A stretch of 64,000 bases of DNA from Tetranychus cinnabarinus (lineage: Eukaryota > Arthropoda > Arachnida > Trombidiformes > Tetranychidae). The stretch lies in assembly GCA_022266195.1 (NCBI GenBank), contig WHVY01000004.1, positions 2,373,501 to 2,437,500 on the forward strand. Direction: 5' to 3'. A program made the position numbers and the translations under genes. Below the pieces are notes generated by a model. It did no database searches, was not told the DNA's origin, and saw only the letters and a list, made by a program, of their open reading frames with translations. Of the stretch, positions 20,674 to 33,334 are shown piece after piece (the stretch's first letter is position 1; every line of letters begins with the position of its first letter).

Positions 20674-23600
20674 ATGCCAACGAATCATTTTCACCTCTTC
20701 ATTAATCTCATTCAAACATCCATGTTTATCACTGCGTCTTTATCTGCATCATCTGAATCATCATGTTTAACCAGTGCAACTTCCGCCAACAAAACAGATC
20801 AATTAACTTCTACCTCAAAAGATTCAGGTAAACTTGTTTTGTCATTTTCATTTGTTCATTTTTCCTTCTCTTTAAAAAGAATCCTATTTTTACACAAAAT
20901 TCAGTTTATCATGAAATTAAATGAAGCCTTGTTTTCCATCCATTAAGATGCATGAGTGAACATTTCAGGAATTAAAACCTCAATTCATGGTGAAGTTGCA
21001 TAGATGAATGAAAATGGAAAGGAATTATTTCAAAATGAAAAAAATGTCGACTCGATAATCAATAAAACAAAAAAGTTGCAATTAGCAAACTTGATGAAAT
21101 GCATTTTCTCAGCGAATCATTATGCATTTAAAATTTTGTTCAAAACTTCATTGTTCAACTTTAATGATTAAAAGCGTTTTAATTATGAGATAATTGTGAT
21201 TTACACTTGAATGAACTCGGTTCAAATGTTTAATCAAACATTCAAGTGGATGAGATTTAACAAGATGAGATTTGAACAAAACCATGTGTTGAGTTTCCAT
21301 CAAACAAAATGAATCAAACTGGGAAAACGCATTTCATTCATGAAAATTGTCGCTTTCAAATTCAGAGAAGCCATTGTTTGTGGACTGAAAAGCGATTTTT
21401 TCACCTCAAAAGTTACCTTTACTGTGTTGATGAATAGAGACAAAGTGAATGTTTACATTTTAACTTTTTTTTATTCGTTCAACTCTCATTGTTGGCCTGA
21501 TATGTAAATCATTAATTTAGTTATTTATGCAAAAAAAGGTTCATCCCAAAGAATTCAGCATTTTGTATTATTATTTGCATGCAAATTTTTTTACACCAAA
21601 TTCCCAAACCTTTACCTTTTTTCAACTTTAATCTATTTTGCTTTCCGTTTCTTTTGTCATCTCAATCAATTTCATCCTTGTTTCACATCGTTAATCATGA
21701 TTCTTTTATCTTTAAATTCAAAAGTTAACCAAAAAACTCACCTTTGATTTTCATCACCTTGACAAAATATTGAAAAATTTTCATTGAGATTTGGAACAAG
21801 AATTTCAGTTTGACAAGAAAAAAAAATCTACATCAAGATTACCATTAATCATCAACAATCAGTCATTATTAATAGCTTTAAAGATTGAGTATTGCACGGT
21901 TGAGAGGTGAACTGAAGCTATTAAGTCAACCTAGAAGGTAGGTCGTTAGGTTAGGCTTGAAGACATCAAAGGGATTCAATATAGAGTAATGTTTGGTAAA
22001 CCATTATCGCGACTCAATCATTAAACAATGAAACAAATTATTTTTCAAGCTTCGACTGAGATGCAAGTTGAAACCATTAAGTCAACCAAGAAGGTTGCTC
22101 GTTAGGTTAGACCTGAAGATGTCAAAGGGATGTAGTCATGTTAGCTGAACATCATCATTTATTAAACAATGAAACAAATTGTTTTGAAGCCTCGACTGGT
22201 TGGGGGGTTGGTTCAGTCAACCTAGAGGTTGCCTTTGTTAGGTTAGACTAAACAAACCAAAGAGATATTGTCAGTGTCGTGTTTTTTGTTGAATTTACAA
22301 ATCAAACAAGATTCACTTTTAGCTCTTTTATAGCAATTTGACCGTACATAATATATTTCCAGTTGACATGATTATGCATGTTATTCATGATATTCATGCG
22401 AATTGCGAAAACTTCTGAAATGTAAACTTTCAAAGTTCAATTTTATTCAAATTTGCCAAACTTAGTCAGGAAGACAATTATAGAATGAAAAAAAAGGACT
22501 TCTTTTGTATTCAATACATTATATCAATGTAATATTCATTTCTTTACTCTTCCAAATATTATATTGTTTACTGATATAATAAAAATGAACAGAAAAAACA
22601 GGGAAATACAAACATGAATTTTATACAATTTGGTTGAACTGAAATAGAATGAAAAAAAAGTTTAAAAATGATCAAAATTTTCTCTTCATTTTCATCAAAA
22701 TTCAGGGTCAATTCAATGTCTTGAAATGTTAAAGTTATTTCCAACCTTAAGTCACCATGTTTACCAGCATTGAGCAAGAAATGTTGAACTTTTTTCAGGA
22801 AAAAAATAAACATGAAGATAAAATTATTGAAAATGATAATATTTTGATAACAAAAAAGATGAGAATAAAAATGTTTACTCATTTCATTTGGAGGCAAAAT
22901 GTATTCAAAATGTCAAATTATCTGTGAAAAAAACTAATCTTATTAGCAGAGCATTGACAGAGAGCAATCAATTTGAATGGTTGAGCGTGAAAAAAAACAA
23001 GTGATTAACATTGACAAACTATAACACACAATCCAAATATTCAATTACAAAAAAAGTACAATTCTCCGTTCAATTGAACCATTTATCAGATCGCGAATGT
23101 GATTTACTTATTCATCCATCAGCTCAACTTATTACCATTATCATTAATATTATCTGAAAAACTGTCAAACTGAATGTTATCAGTTCTGAATTGTCGTCTA
23201 ATAGGTTAACTTGGCAACAATGTAAACCCATTTTTTTGCAGCTTCACCCATTTTCACTCCCAGTCAGATTACGTCTCAAAATTGCATGATAACCTTTTCC
23301 CTTTATTCATCTTATTTACACTCTAAATGCTTCAAACTGATAACATTCACTGGTTAACTCTTTTTGTCCACAAAACAAAATAATGAGAAGAAATTTGTTT
23401 CAAGAAAAAATCGATTTCTTGTTATCTGTTTGGCTTAGATTTTTTTACCAACCAAAGTGCTCAAGTGGTGACAAATGTGGATCAAGATGAGGCCAATCAG
23501 ACGAACGATGAAAGACGCTTATTCAACTATTTAATGAGAAACTACGAGAAAAATGTAAGGCCAGTAAAGAACGCGGCAAATCCAATTGTCGTTCGACTTG

Positions 23601-26600
23601 GAATTACCTTGACTCAAATTTTCGATCTTGTAAGTTGACCTTTTTATCGATTGAACATTCTCAGAGAAAATTTTGTTTTTGCCAAATCTTGTTATTCTTA
23701 TTCAATTTTCACATGAAACTAACTCAATGCTTTAATCACTTTATACTCTTGTAAGCAACATTAAATATCTTACACTTAGACTTGGGTTAAATTGTTGCAA
23801 TCAATATTTGGTTGAACTGAAGGAGAAAAAGAAGAATCAGGATTAAAATGATTTTGGCCAATTTACATGGTTATAATGAGATTGGTATTGTTTATCTAGG
23901 GAATGACAGGGAATCTGAATAAATGAAACTCAAGTAATTTAAAGATGATCGCTGTGTTTGTTAATGTTAGTTTCTCGACTGCAATTTACATTTACATTTC
24001 CATTTGTTATCTTTTTTTTGTTCACCTAACAAGTAAAATCTATCTTCTTTTGAGGATGAAATTTTCCTGAAATATTACCATGTAAAGCCTGAACATGAGA
24101 GAGGAAAAAATTGGTACAAAATTATCCTCAAAAGTTGTGCAAGTTGCAAATTTGAAATTTTAAAAAGATGAACAAAGAAAATGAAAGTTTACTCGAAAAG
24201 CAAAACAGATGAAATTGGCCAAAACTATCATCAATAGGTTTCATGATAAATTGATGAATGTCAAACATGGAAATGTTTCTATTCATTAAGGAATTATTCA
24301 GTTAATTTGATAGATTCCCTGAGGGACGGAATGCTTAGCATCAAGAAGACACTGTTTCTCTATTTTTTCAGAATTTGTTTCTTTGTTTTTTCAAGTTCAA
24401 TGTTTTTTTATCAATCAATTTATGAATCTTTTTCAGGATGAAAAGAACCAGATTTTGACGACAAACATTTGGCTTGATCAAGTAAGTTGAAACGTTTTCA
24501 TTGTAAATCAGTTTATCTGTTCAATCTCAGGGTTTCATTTAAATTCATGGCAACTTGAGATTACTCTCATTATCAACTGTTTAGTCTTTAAGTAATGAAC
24601 CATAATGGATTCAATTAGAGTGTAAAATGGGTTAAAAGTGATAATCTTTACTCTCATCTCATGGTGATGCTATTATCAAGTAAAGTCAGAAAAACAATGA
24701 ACTTTTACAGGATTGAAAAAGATTTCCGTTTCCTTGAAGTTGATGTAAAATTAGGCGATGAAAGTTGAGACAAAATGTGTTCATTAAAAGAGGAAACTAA
24801 AAGGTGAACCTAATGATGACACTAGATTCATGGGTTGAACAATGAAATCTTTTCCTCTACAAATGGAAACAATTTGCATCTTCAGTTGAAATTTATGTCC
24901 ATTTGTTTCATTACAATTAACCAAGTAAAACTTAATTTGCTGTAACAATTTTGTTCACTTTAAAGCCAGTAAATTAACCAGAATTGCAAAGTTAATCATT
25001 CCACTGACACTGATTAACTCACATTTAACACAATTCTGCAACTTACTGAATGAAATTTGATTGTAAATCCTCTCAAGTAAACTCAAAGTTGATTTCATGA
25101 GCCAAAACAACATTGAAATGCTTTCTTCAAGAGTCAGTCCTTAGACAGTCTCTCAATCAGATATTGTGTCTGAGCTCATATCAACCAATATTAAGGTTAA
25201 AAAAACAAACAATTATATGACAAAATATCTTTTATTGAATATTGAGGAGAGTCAACATTGTATTCAAAGGATTCTGTCGTTATAAGTTCACTTTCGATTT
25301 GCATTTACAATGACGAGCATTAAATGAGCGGCCATTTCAATGAACACCTATCAAGATAAACATGTTTGAAACATTAAGATAATACGATAATCATGTTTGG
25401 TCAAATATGGAGTTTACTTACCATTGAATAATTGAAGCTATTCAGTTCTAGCGATTCAAAAACAGCAAATAATTTTCTGTGCAATAAATACTCAGAGATT
25501 ATCAGAAGTTTCATTTTATGAATATTTTTGAGTTTACAATCGTTTGTGAAAATAACTCGACGCAGCTGCCTTTGACAGTGGTTTAGCTATAAGTGAAAAG
25601 ATGTTTCAATGAAATTGAAAGCTGAATATTGGTGAGGTTACCTTTGATCTTGCATAAGCTCCACTAATGAAATTGATTGACTGTCCACAGGCAAAGTTGA
25701 GCGATCCAAGTCCAAAGAGAGCAATGAGATGAATCTTGTTCAGTGGGACAAAGAAAATTGAATATAAGATTAAAATTTGAGGGAAAAATGTGTTGATGAA
25801 GACGTTCGAATTGAATTTGGACCAGAAAAAGTTGGCGCAATAAACTTGTTTCAATAAGCGAATGAGTCGATTAGAGTTTGACGAAATTTTTCGATGAGAA
25901 AAAATGCATTTCGAATCAATTTGAGATTTAAATGTTTTCGCAATCTTGGTCAACTTTTGTCCAATAAGGAAAGCATAGAAACTGAACAAATAGCTCATAT
26001 TGACACAGAAAACAATGGCCGCAAAGCCGGCCACTACAATGATTACTCCATGAATGCCGATTATGATGAATAAGGAAACATTTGCATAGTTGTTGATCAT
26101 GTGAGGAATGAAAAGGCTGAAAGTAAACGGTAGACCAAACAGGAGGGATGATTTAGCGCTGATGAATAGAAGTTTCGAGGCAAAAATCAGTGCTTCATTT
26201 GGTTTCACGAAAAAATCGTCTTTGCCTTTGTCCAAGATAGTTAAACAAGTGAACCAAGTTTGCAATTTTACTGATCGATTCGATTTATTGAGTAAATTGA
26301 AAGCAAATATTGTGGCTGTGTACCAGAATATGTGAATGAACCAAATGATGTCATGAATTGAACCGAAGTTGTAAGCATAGTCGCCCATGTAAAGTGCCGA
26401 AACTGGTTCTAGTGGCACATAATTGTAAATTGCTGCTCTAATGAAAAATGTTAGGCAAACAAAACAGGAAAAGGTTGATATCAGTTGATTATACCATGGA
26501 ATAGGTAAAGGTAAATATGATTGCCAGAAGAATTGACTTTTAATCAGAAAATATGAAAGTGAAAATGATCTTGAGTTTCGAGATTCGCTAGTTGACTCCA

Positions 26601-29600
26601 TTCAAATGGATTAAACTTTCAACTGTTGGACATTGATGATTGTAATCTATTCAAGTTATGGAATCGTTTTTGACTTTGCAATTTAAGTTACAATGAGCAA
26701 TTTACGTCATGCAAACAGTTTGCTGATTCAATTCATTTATTGCGTTTCAAGTAAACGAAACAGTCAAGTTCATTGCATTTAGAATTGTTTGCTTGCGATT
26801 TAATTGATTTTGTTAGTTAAAGCAAAATGTAAATAAATGTGACTATCAAATCGACTATCATTATAAGCGCCAATTGTTATTGATTGTAACAATATAAGTC
26901 TGGCTCGAGTTTATTAGAGAATCGATTATTTCGACAATAATTTTAAATGCACGAGTTGACTCCCATGACTTTTTGAGCAAAAATGTTCACGAATGTTCAA
27001 ATTGACAATATTCATTTTAGGATAAAAAAAAGCTTTAATCACAGTTCGAGTAGAAAGTTGACAAAAATTTGATACATTGACTTTAAATATTGTATAGATG
27101 TATAGATTGCCTGAATTGAGTACATCAATGAGTCTGTATAAAAAAACATAAAATATTTGTTTACTTTTTACTGCACTTTATAAATATTTTTACCACTTTG
27201 AATGGATTTAAATGCTTTTGAATTTTCCTCCAAATCTGTTCGTAGCGCTTTCTAGTGATTATGAATAAATATACTTTTTACAGCTGAAATTGTTCAAGAA
27301 ATATTGACTTACATTAGGGTCTCTCTTACTTGTTAGTCTAACGCTTTCTTTAGTCTCTTACTTTTTTAGTTAAAAGCGTTAAACTAAAACCTACTGTACA
27401 TCAATTTAAGATTTTCATGTTACATTATCAAATTATCTTTAAATACAAGAACGAAACAGTTCTTGTGTCTACGACCACACCAGGCTGAAAACACCGGATC
27501 CCGTCCGATCTCCGAAGTTAAGCAGCTTCGGGCCGGGTTAGTACTTGGGAGGGAGACCACTTGGGAACCCCCGGTGTTGTAGACTTTTTTTTGCTTTATT
27601 CTATAATTCAGTTCTTTCATGGTAAACATTTAACTCTTTTTATTTCAATCAAGATAAAAGCACAGTCACGTTGTTAACTGTAGTGTCTTTACATGTTAAG
27701 GTTTAATATTTTCATAACATACATTGCAACTATTGTGGCTCATTATGATCATTCGTTATGATTCGTCCTTTAACTTCATTTCGAGAATAAATTGGAATTC
27801 AAAAGTTAATTCATAGTCAATGTTCAGCTCGAAAACATTTTAGTTTCCACTTTTTTAAACTCATGTTTTCAGTCCGAGTCACTTTACCTAACAATTGTAC
27901 TTTTGTAAGCCATGAATTTTGCTCAGTGATCGAGATTTTAAAAAATGAAAAATTACCAGTTTGCTCGTTTCCATCATCAGTCTAAATTAATTGAACTTGA
28001 ATTTTTTTCCCTTTCAACTTGGCAACAATTTAGCTGCTAAAGAGTACAGTTTATTGAACATTCAATCATTAGCGATGGCTTATTGTTACTCAAACTAAAA
28101 GGGATCTAAATGGATCTACCATGATGACAGTGAAAAAGATGTTTTTGATGTTTACAAATTTCAATTCTAACTTTCAACCAATCAATTTGTGATATCCAGC
28201 ATTTCAAGTTACATTTAGCTTTTGTAGCTTTTTGCCTTAACCCAATGCAGCCTTTTTGTGCATCAAATGCAATAGATTGAACTTTTTATTTTTTTTATTG
28301 GTATTGTTTGAGTAAAATTGAAATGACTCTGAAATATGACAAAATGAAAAAAAGGAGAAGAAGAAGGAAAAATATTTCTTATATTTACTTTATAATTGCA
28401 CTGCAAGAGTATTGATAGATGAAAGGTTGAGTTTATGACTTTTCACTTTCATTATGATCATCATGAACTGCAAGTTCACCAGAAAAAAACTGAGTAAATT
28501 TCAACTGTATTCAATCATATTGAAGCCAAAGCTCAAGCTCAAGGCTATTATAGCAAACCTTGTAAATATTGAAAGTATAATGAAATGAAAGGTAAAAAAA
28601 AGTACTTTACTCTGAGCAATTTATCAATTTACATGCCACTTGAAATTTGATTAACTTGCATATTAAAGTGAACCCCAAAATTGAGGGTTCAACAATTGAA
28701 AACCATTTTCTTGCAATTCTTTGCATAATTGATCAACATTTTTTGCTATCCAATTTAGGAATGGATTGATGACTTTTTAACCTGGGATGTCAAGCAATTT
28801 GGAAACGTATCCAAGATCAGGATTCCCTGTGAACTAATTTGGCTTCCAGATATCGTCTTGTACAATAGGTAAGTTATTGGCACGATTCTGATAATCTTTG
28901 CAAATCAATAGACTTGGTTGAACATGGAAAAGTTCATGCAGGTTCAATGAAGGTAAAATGGAATCAGAAAATTAATCGATTAAATGAAGCTTCCCAGTGA
29001 ACAAATGAACATCTCGAGTCATTTTTTTGCTCTTCTTATCTTGTACTTTTGTTGGGCCCCTTTCTTGTCACCACAATCATGTTTCAACCCTGTTCAATCA
29101 TGTTATCTCAGAATGTTGTATTAAACTTGATTAATCACATGAAGAGATTGCTTTTCGTTCTCAGGTTGAACCTTTTTTGTTCTGAAACTGAAACTTGGCA
29201 AGACTTTTTTTGTCTCCTCTTTTGTTGACTTGTATTGATAATTAGTTTCTTGCCTTCAACACTGGTTGCAATTTATGTAATTATTGTATAATTTACTTGT
29301 AAATTGATTCATATTGTTGATCAATTTTCAGGATCACATTTCTTGTAACTCGCAATCAATTGATATTGCCAGTCATTTTGTTGGTCGATATTAATGGCTT
29401 CAATTTATTGTTGATCAACTTTTCAGTTTACTTTATCTGATATTGAGTTACATTGGCTTTGCTTAATTTTTGCTGATTCAAGTTCATTAGTTGCTTTATT
29501 GTTGTCACTTTGATCAGATATTGGATCAACTTTTCAATGGTTCAATTGTGAGCAAATATTGTGAGTTGCTTTCAAAGGTCTTGGTTTGACTTCAATTGAA

Positions 29601-32600
29601 CTGAATCGTTATTATTCATTGGTTACTCTGAGTTGCTCGGTATTGCTTGGGAATGGTTCAGGTGTTTGTGTGTGTTTTTTACTTTTAAAAGGGTAAAGTT
29701 GAAGACAAAAAGCTTTACTTCTCACAATAATCAAGTGTACTTACATTTATCGATGATTCTGGTTGAAATGATTTCTGTTGAAAATAATGAACTCAATATT
29801 GAAAGTTATCTGATTAATGGTTTAATATAATGGCCAAGGAATCAAGTTGATATCTTTACTTGTTTCCACTGTTAGACAAAGCAATGAGAATCAAGTTCAT
29901 CTTGATTACCTTTAGTATAAAGACTTATAGGAAGTTGGTTTTGCTTCTCAATATCGGTTTGTTTAAATATAGCTGATAAATCGGATTCAAAGCTGAATAA
30001 GATAAATGATAAAAAAATCTTTGTCCATGGTTAGACTGATTGGTTTTGTAGGGTAACTCTAGAAGTGCTGATTATCATGGTAATATTGGATTGTGAATAG
30101 AGTTTCATGAAAAGTATGATCCAAACATCCAAACATAAAGAGTCGTCAATGGATATTGAGCCAAGAGTGTAAAATATCCTGTAGAGCCATGAAGAGCAAG
30201 AAGAGAAAAATCAGTTTTGATTAGAACAGTCTTGAATTTAAAATCAATTCATTACATTTTGGTATGATTTATAAATTGAATTAAGTCAGGTGAATGTTTA
30301 AGAAATGAAAATTTTGACTTACAAGTTTTGGCTTCTAAATGTCTTCACTTACAATGTTGAACAGAAACAGATTATCCAAAAGAACATTTTGTTGCTCAAT
30401 TTATTAAGTAATCGAGACAAGAAAAAGACGAAATATGAATCTAATTCAAATCCAATGTTGAGTTATCAAGTTACTTACCTAGTATTAATACCATAAACAA
30501 GTAATATAAAAACCAGACAATTGTGAAAGCAAGAAATTAATATCTGAGAAAGAAATGAAAATTTACTATAAATGATAGTTTCATGTAGTGGAAAGGTCAA
30601 CATAAATAGGCAAAAGCAATCTTAAACATATTGTTGATCAATAATTGTATCTATATTTAATCAAAGTTCATCAGTACAAAACATAATTGATCAAAAATGA
30701 TTAAAGGATTTATGCTGAAAATAGAAACAAACATTGGTTAACATAAAACACATTAGATGGCGACAACTAAATGAATATTAACTAATGCCATCTAGTGATG
30801 GTAATCAAGTAAATGAGAGCAATTTAAGAAGCAACAAAATGATAAAAAGAAACATTCAAATACAAGAACGAAACAGTTCTTGTGTCTACGACCACACCAG
30901 GCTGAAAACACCGGATCCCGTCCGATCTCCGAAGTTAAGCAGCTTCGGGCCGGGTTAGTACTTGGGAGGGAGACCACTTGGGAACCCCCGGTGTTGTAGA
31001 CTTTTTTTACTTTTTTCTATAATTCAGTTCTTTCATGGTAAACATTTAACTCTTTTTATTTCAATCAAGATAAAAGGAAATGAAAAGCAATTGTTAACTG
31101 TAGTGTGAAAGGTTTCATCTTTTAATAATCTTTACCAAAATATATAACAATATGGCAACTATTGTGGTAAACATTAAAACCTTTTTACTTTATGAAATGT
31201 AAGGAAATGAAAAGAGTCGTCACATTTGTTAACTGTAGTTGGGCTTGGGAAAGTAATTTTTTATCTTTACTCATATTCCTAAATTTTGATAAAAATCTCA
31301 CAATGAAAGTGAAATTAAAGTTAATTCATTTTTATTTTTGTTTACAAAATCGCTTCTACAAACATTATTATGCATGCAAATTGTTTACAAATATTAGTTC
31401 TTTATCTATATTGTTGTTGTGTTTATTGACAAAGGTGAATCTATTTTTAGAATGTTTTTACTTTTATTTTCAAAAGTGCTGATGATTATACACGTGGTTA
31501 CATGAATTCTCGTGCTATTGTTGAACCAAATGGTAATGTTTTCTGGGCTCCACCAACCAAATTTTACAGTACTTGTCCAGTTGATGTTACATATTTTCCC
31601 TTTGACGATCAAACCTGTTACATGAAATTTGGTTCATGGATCTATGATGGATTTCAGGTAGTGTTGACCAATTTTTGTCTAATTTTATCTTTCCTTATCC
31701 ATTAATTTACCTTAATACTTTGTCTATATTTTATTAGGTTGACCTTTGCAACAGGACAACTCAGGTTGATCTGGAAAATTATGTACATAATGGTGAATGG
31801 GATTTACTGGAAGCCAAATTGAATCGCAATGTTATCCAGTTTCCATGCTGCATTGAACCCTTTCCTGATATTAAAATAATGTTAACCATTCGACGGAAAA
31901 CACTTTATTACATGTACAACATTGTCCTGCCTTGTATGATGATGTCCATTTTAACTCTTTTGGTATTCTGTTTACCACCTGATTCTGGTGAAAAAGTTGC
32001 CTTAGGTGTTACAGTTTTACTGGCATTTTCAGTCATCATGTTGGCCATTTCAGAGAAGCTACCAGAAACATCCGAATCTATACCTTTACTTGGTGAGTTA
32101 ATGTAGCTTTGCAACAATGTTATCCTTTTCAATTTAATACATAAGTAATGGTCAATGTTGGTCAAAAAATAAGCTTACAGATGATATCCAAAAGTTAATG
32201 AGCTAAAAGTTTGCCCATTATTTTTATCCATATAATGATAAGGATAGATTTTATCCCATTTTAATAACTCTTCTTATTATTTTTTGTTTTTGCTTTGCTA
32301 TACTAAACAGGTATCTATTTAACAACCGTCATGGCAATAACTTCAGTATCGGTTATAATGACTGTAATTGTGCTCAATTTTCATTATCGAGGACCCACTC
32401 AAAGTGAAATACCTGACTGGTTAAAGAAAATTTTACTCTCAGAAGTAAACCAAAAACCTTTCAACCTTAACAGTAAAACCAATACAGGTAAAAGTGAATC
32501 TTCAAAGGTAAGAGCAAAGGTTTTACTTAGTAACCTAAAAGAAATGATTTCTTATTAAATTATGATCAATAATGTGAACAGTTTCAGATTTTTTTCCCTT

Positions 32601-33334
32601 ACCTTTAAATCAATTATTTCATTTTAGTTTCTATTTCTTGGTTTGCCCAACAGAATATTTTTCCAGATAAATTTAATTTTTCAACCAATTTTACAACTTA
32701 CCCTGAAGCTTGTAACCTATTCTCTGGATTTCAAGCCAATATGGATCCACCATCGTTACTTAATTTCCTGGACACACCAAGTTACCAAAGTGGATCTGAT
32801 TATTTGAAAGACAGTTTATTGGAAACAGGATTTTCAGTTGACAAAGATTTTTCTAATGTTACCTCTTTTAGTATTAATAATGCCAATAATAATAATAATA
32901 ATAATAATGCTAGTGAAGATAGATTCAATTCAGTTCAATTTAATTTACACAGAAATTGTTCACCATCAGCAGCTCCAACTGGATCAACTGAAAACTATTA
33001 TCCACAACAAGCAGCTACACAAAACCAATCTCATAACCAACCTCATAACCAACAACAGCATCAGCAAAAACAACAATCTTCTGGTCCAAGAAACTCATCT
33101 CGAGGTTTAACTCCTCAAGAAGAAATTGTTAAAATATTGAAATATCTTCTTTGGAGACAAGAACTGGAAGATCACCACAACAGGGTTGTCCACGAATGGC
33201 GATTATTAGCATTAGCCATTGATAAAATCCTTTTCTGGGTTTTCCTTGCCATTACATTGACCTCTTCCCTTTCATTTCTTGTAATTATTCCCATTCAAAG
33301 AAGAGGTTTTAGTTTAGCCTCAATAAAAGGTTAA
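20674..33334 (+). CDS. Nicotinic acetylcholine receptor subunit, alpha-type, divergent
   Basis: Ligand-gated cation-channel subunit of 637 residues in eight exons: 20674-20827, 23439-23629, 24437-24481, 28759-28868, 31477-31657, 31738-32092, 32311-32507, 32654-33334. All junctions are GT-AG and in phase. Exons of 45 and 110 bases are the classic third and fourth exons of this family. Seen: signal peptide; loop A WLPDIVLYN; Cys-loop C200 to C214 with 13 residues between (FPFDDQ inside); loop B SWIYDG; vicinal cysteines C264-C265, which define an alpha subunit; M1, M2 (GEKVALGVTVLLAFSVIML), M3, a long Asn/Gln/Ser-rich cytoplasmic loop, and M4 near the end. Oddities: loop C tyrosines are Phe (FPCCIEPF) and M2 position 2' is Ala. 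The GEK start of M2 fits cation selectivity. I cannot assign it to a numbered subunit. Introns carry a chemoreceptor gene (antisense) and two 5S genes. AATAAA near 33352. Confidence 0.85.
21899..22265. repeat. Three imperfect tandem repeats in receptor intron 1
   Basis: Three diverged copies of a unit of about 135-157 bases, with recognisable cores GTCAACCTAGAAGG near 21924, 22081 and 22215. Each is followed by CGTTAGGTTAG-like text and TCAAAGGGA. The first two copies also share ATTAAACAATGAAACAAATT. The unit does not code for protein and I do not recognise it as a known element. Confidence 0.65.
25288..26601 (-). CDS. Gustatory-receptor-like seven-helix chemoreceptor, nested antisense
   Basis: Three exons on the minus strand, 26601-25642, 25586-25422 and 25347-25288, joined at phase 0 by GT-AG introns of 55 and 74 bases, giving 394 residues. 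Seen: about seven hydrophobic segments, a cytosolic-looking N-terminus, no signal peptide, and two short terminal exons ending in VFIEMAAHLMLVIVNANRK. Length, topology and the short C-terminal exons fit the arthropod gustatory receptor family, which is greatly expanded in spider mites. Sequence identity in this family is low, so the assignment rests on architecture. Without splicing, the first exon would read 13 residues further to a stop at 25606. The gene lies wholly in intron 3 of the nicotinic receptor gene, on the opposite strand. Ligand unknown. Alternative: another orphan seven-helix family. Confidence 0.6.
27445..27466 (+). promoter_or_regulatory. Inverted repeat abutting 5S gene 1
   Basis: ACAAGAAC, six bases, GTTCTTGT: perfect 8-base arms ending immediately before the first 5S nucleotide. 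Identical at the second 5S gene. It could be an upstream RNA polymerase III element or a protein-binding site. This is seen in sequence; function is inferred. Confidence 0.5.
27467..27584 (+). rRNA. 5S ribosomal RNA, copy 1
   Basis: 118-base 5S rRNA of the large ribosomal subunit, transcribed by RNA polymerase III from internal elements. Seen: universal core text GATCTCCGAAGTTAAGCAGC and GGGTTAGTACTTGGG, complementary ends (GTCTAC with GTAGAC) forming helix I, and an 8-T terminator at 27585-27592. Located in intron 3 of the nicotinic receptor gene, same strand. Sequence identical to the copy at 30884. Ends set by helix I pairing, uncertain by a base or two. Confidence 0.95.
27585..27592 (+). 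terminator. RNA polymerase III T-run after 5S copy 1
   Basis: Eight consecutive T residues directly after the 5S 3' end, the usual polymerase III stop signal. Confidence 0.8.
30862..30883 (+). promoter_or_regulatory. Inverted repeat abutting 5S gene 2
   Basis: Same ACAAGAAC-GAAACA-GTTCTTGT element as before copy 1, again ending at the base before the 5S gene. Upstream of it the two loci differ, so this is close to the left edge of the duplicated cassette. Confidence 0.5.
30884..31001 (+). rRNA. 5S ribosomal RNA, copy 2
   Basis: Identical over 118 bases to the copy at 27467, with a 7-T terminator at 31002-31008. The following roughly 60 bases (to about 31077) are also nearly identical to those after copy 1, so a cassette was duplicated rather than only the RNA. 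Lies in intron 4 of the nicotinic receptor gene, same strand. Confidence 0.95.
31002..31008 (+). terminator. RNA polymerase III T-run after 5S copy 2
   Basis: Seven T residues directly after the 5S 3' end. Confidence 0.75.
32879..32908 (+). repeat. AAT trinucleotide tract in the receptor last exon
   Basis: (AAT)n microsatellite encoding a poly-Asn run in the cytoplasmic loop of the nicotinic subunit. A shorter version is in the duplicated fragment near 38311-38334. Confidence 0.75.

Noticed and set aside
22568..22897. Minus-strand open frame of 109 codons in receptor intron 1
   Set aside because: Strongly F/I/L-rich from T-runs, no signal for splicing or family, no TATA; most likely chance in AT-rich intron.
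27420..27629. Minus-strand frame across the 5S gene (and the same near 30792-30977)
   Set aside because: It is the reverse complement of 5S rRNA, not a protein gene.
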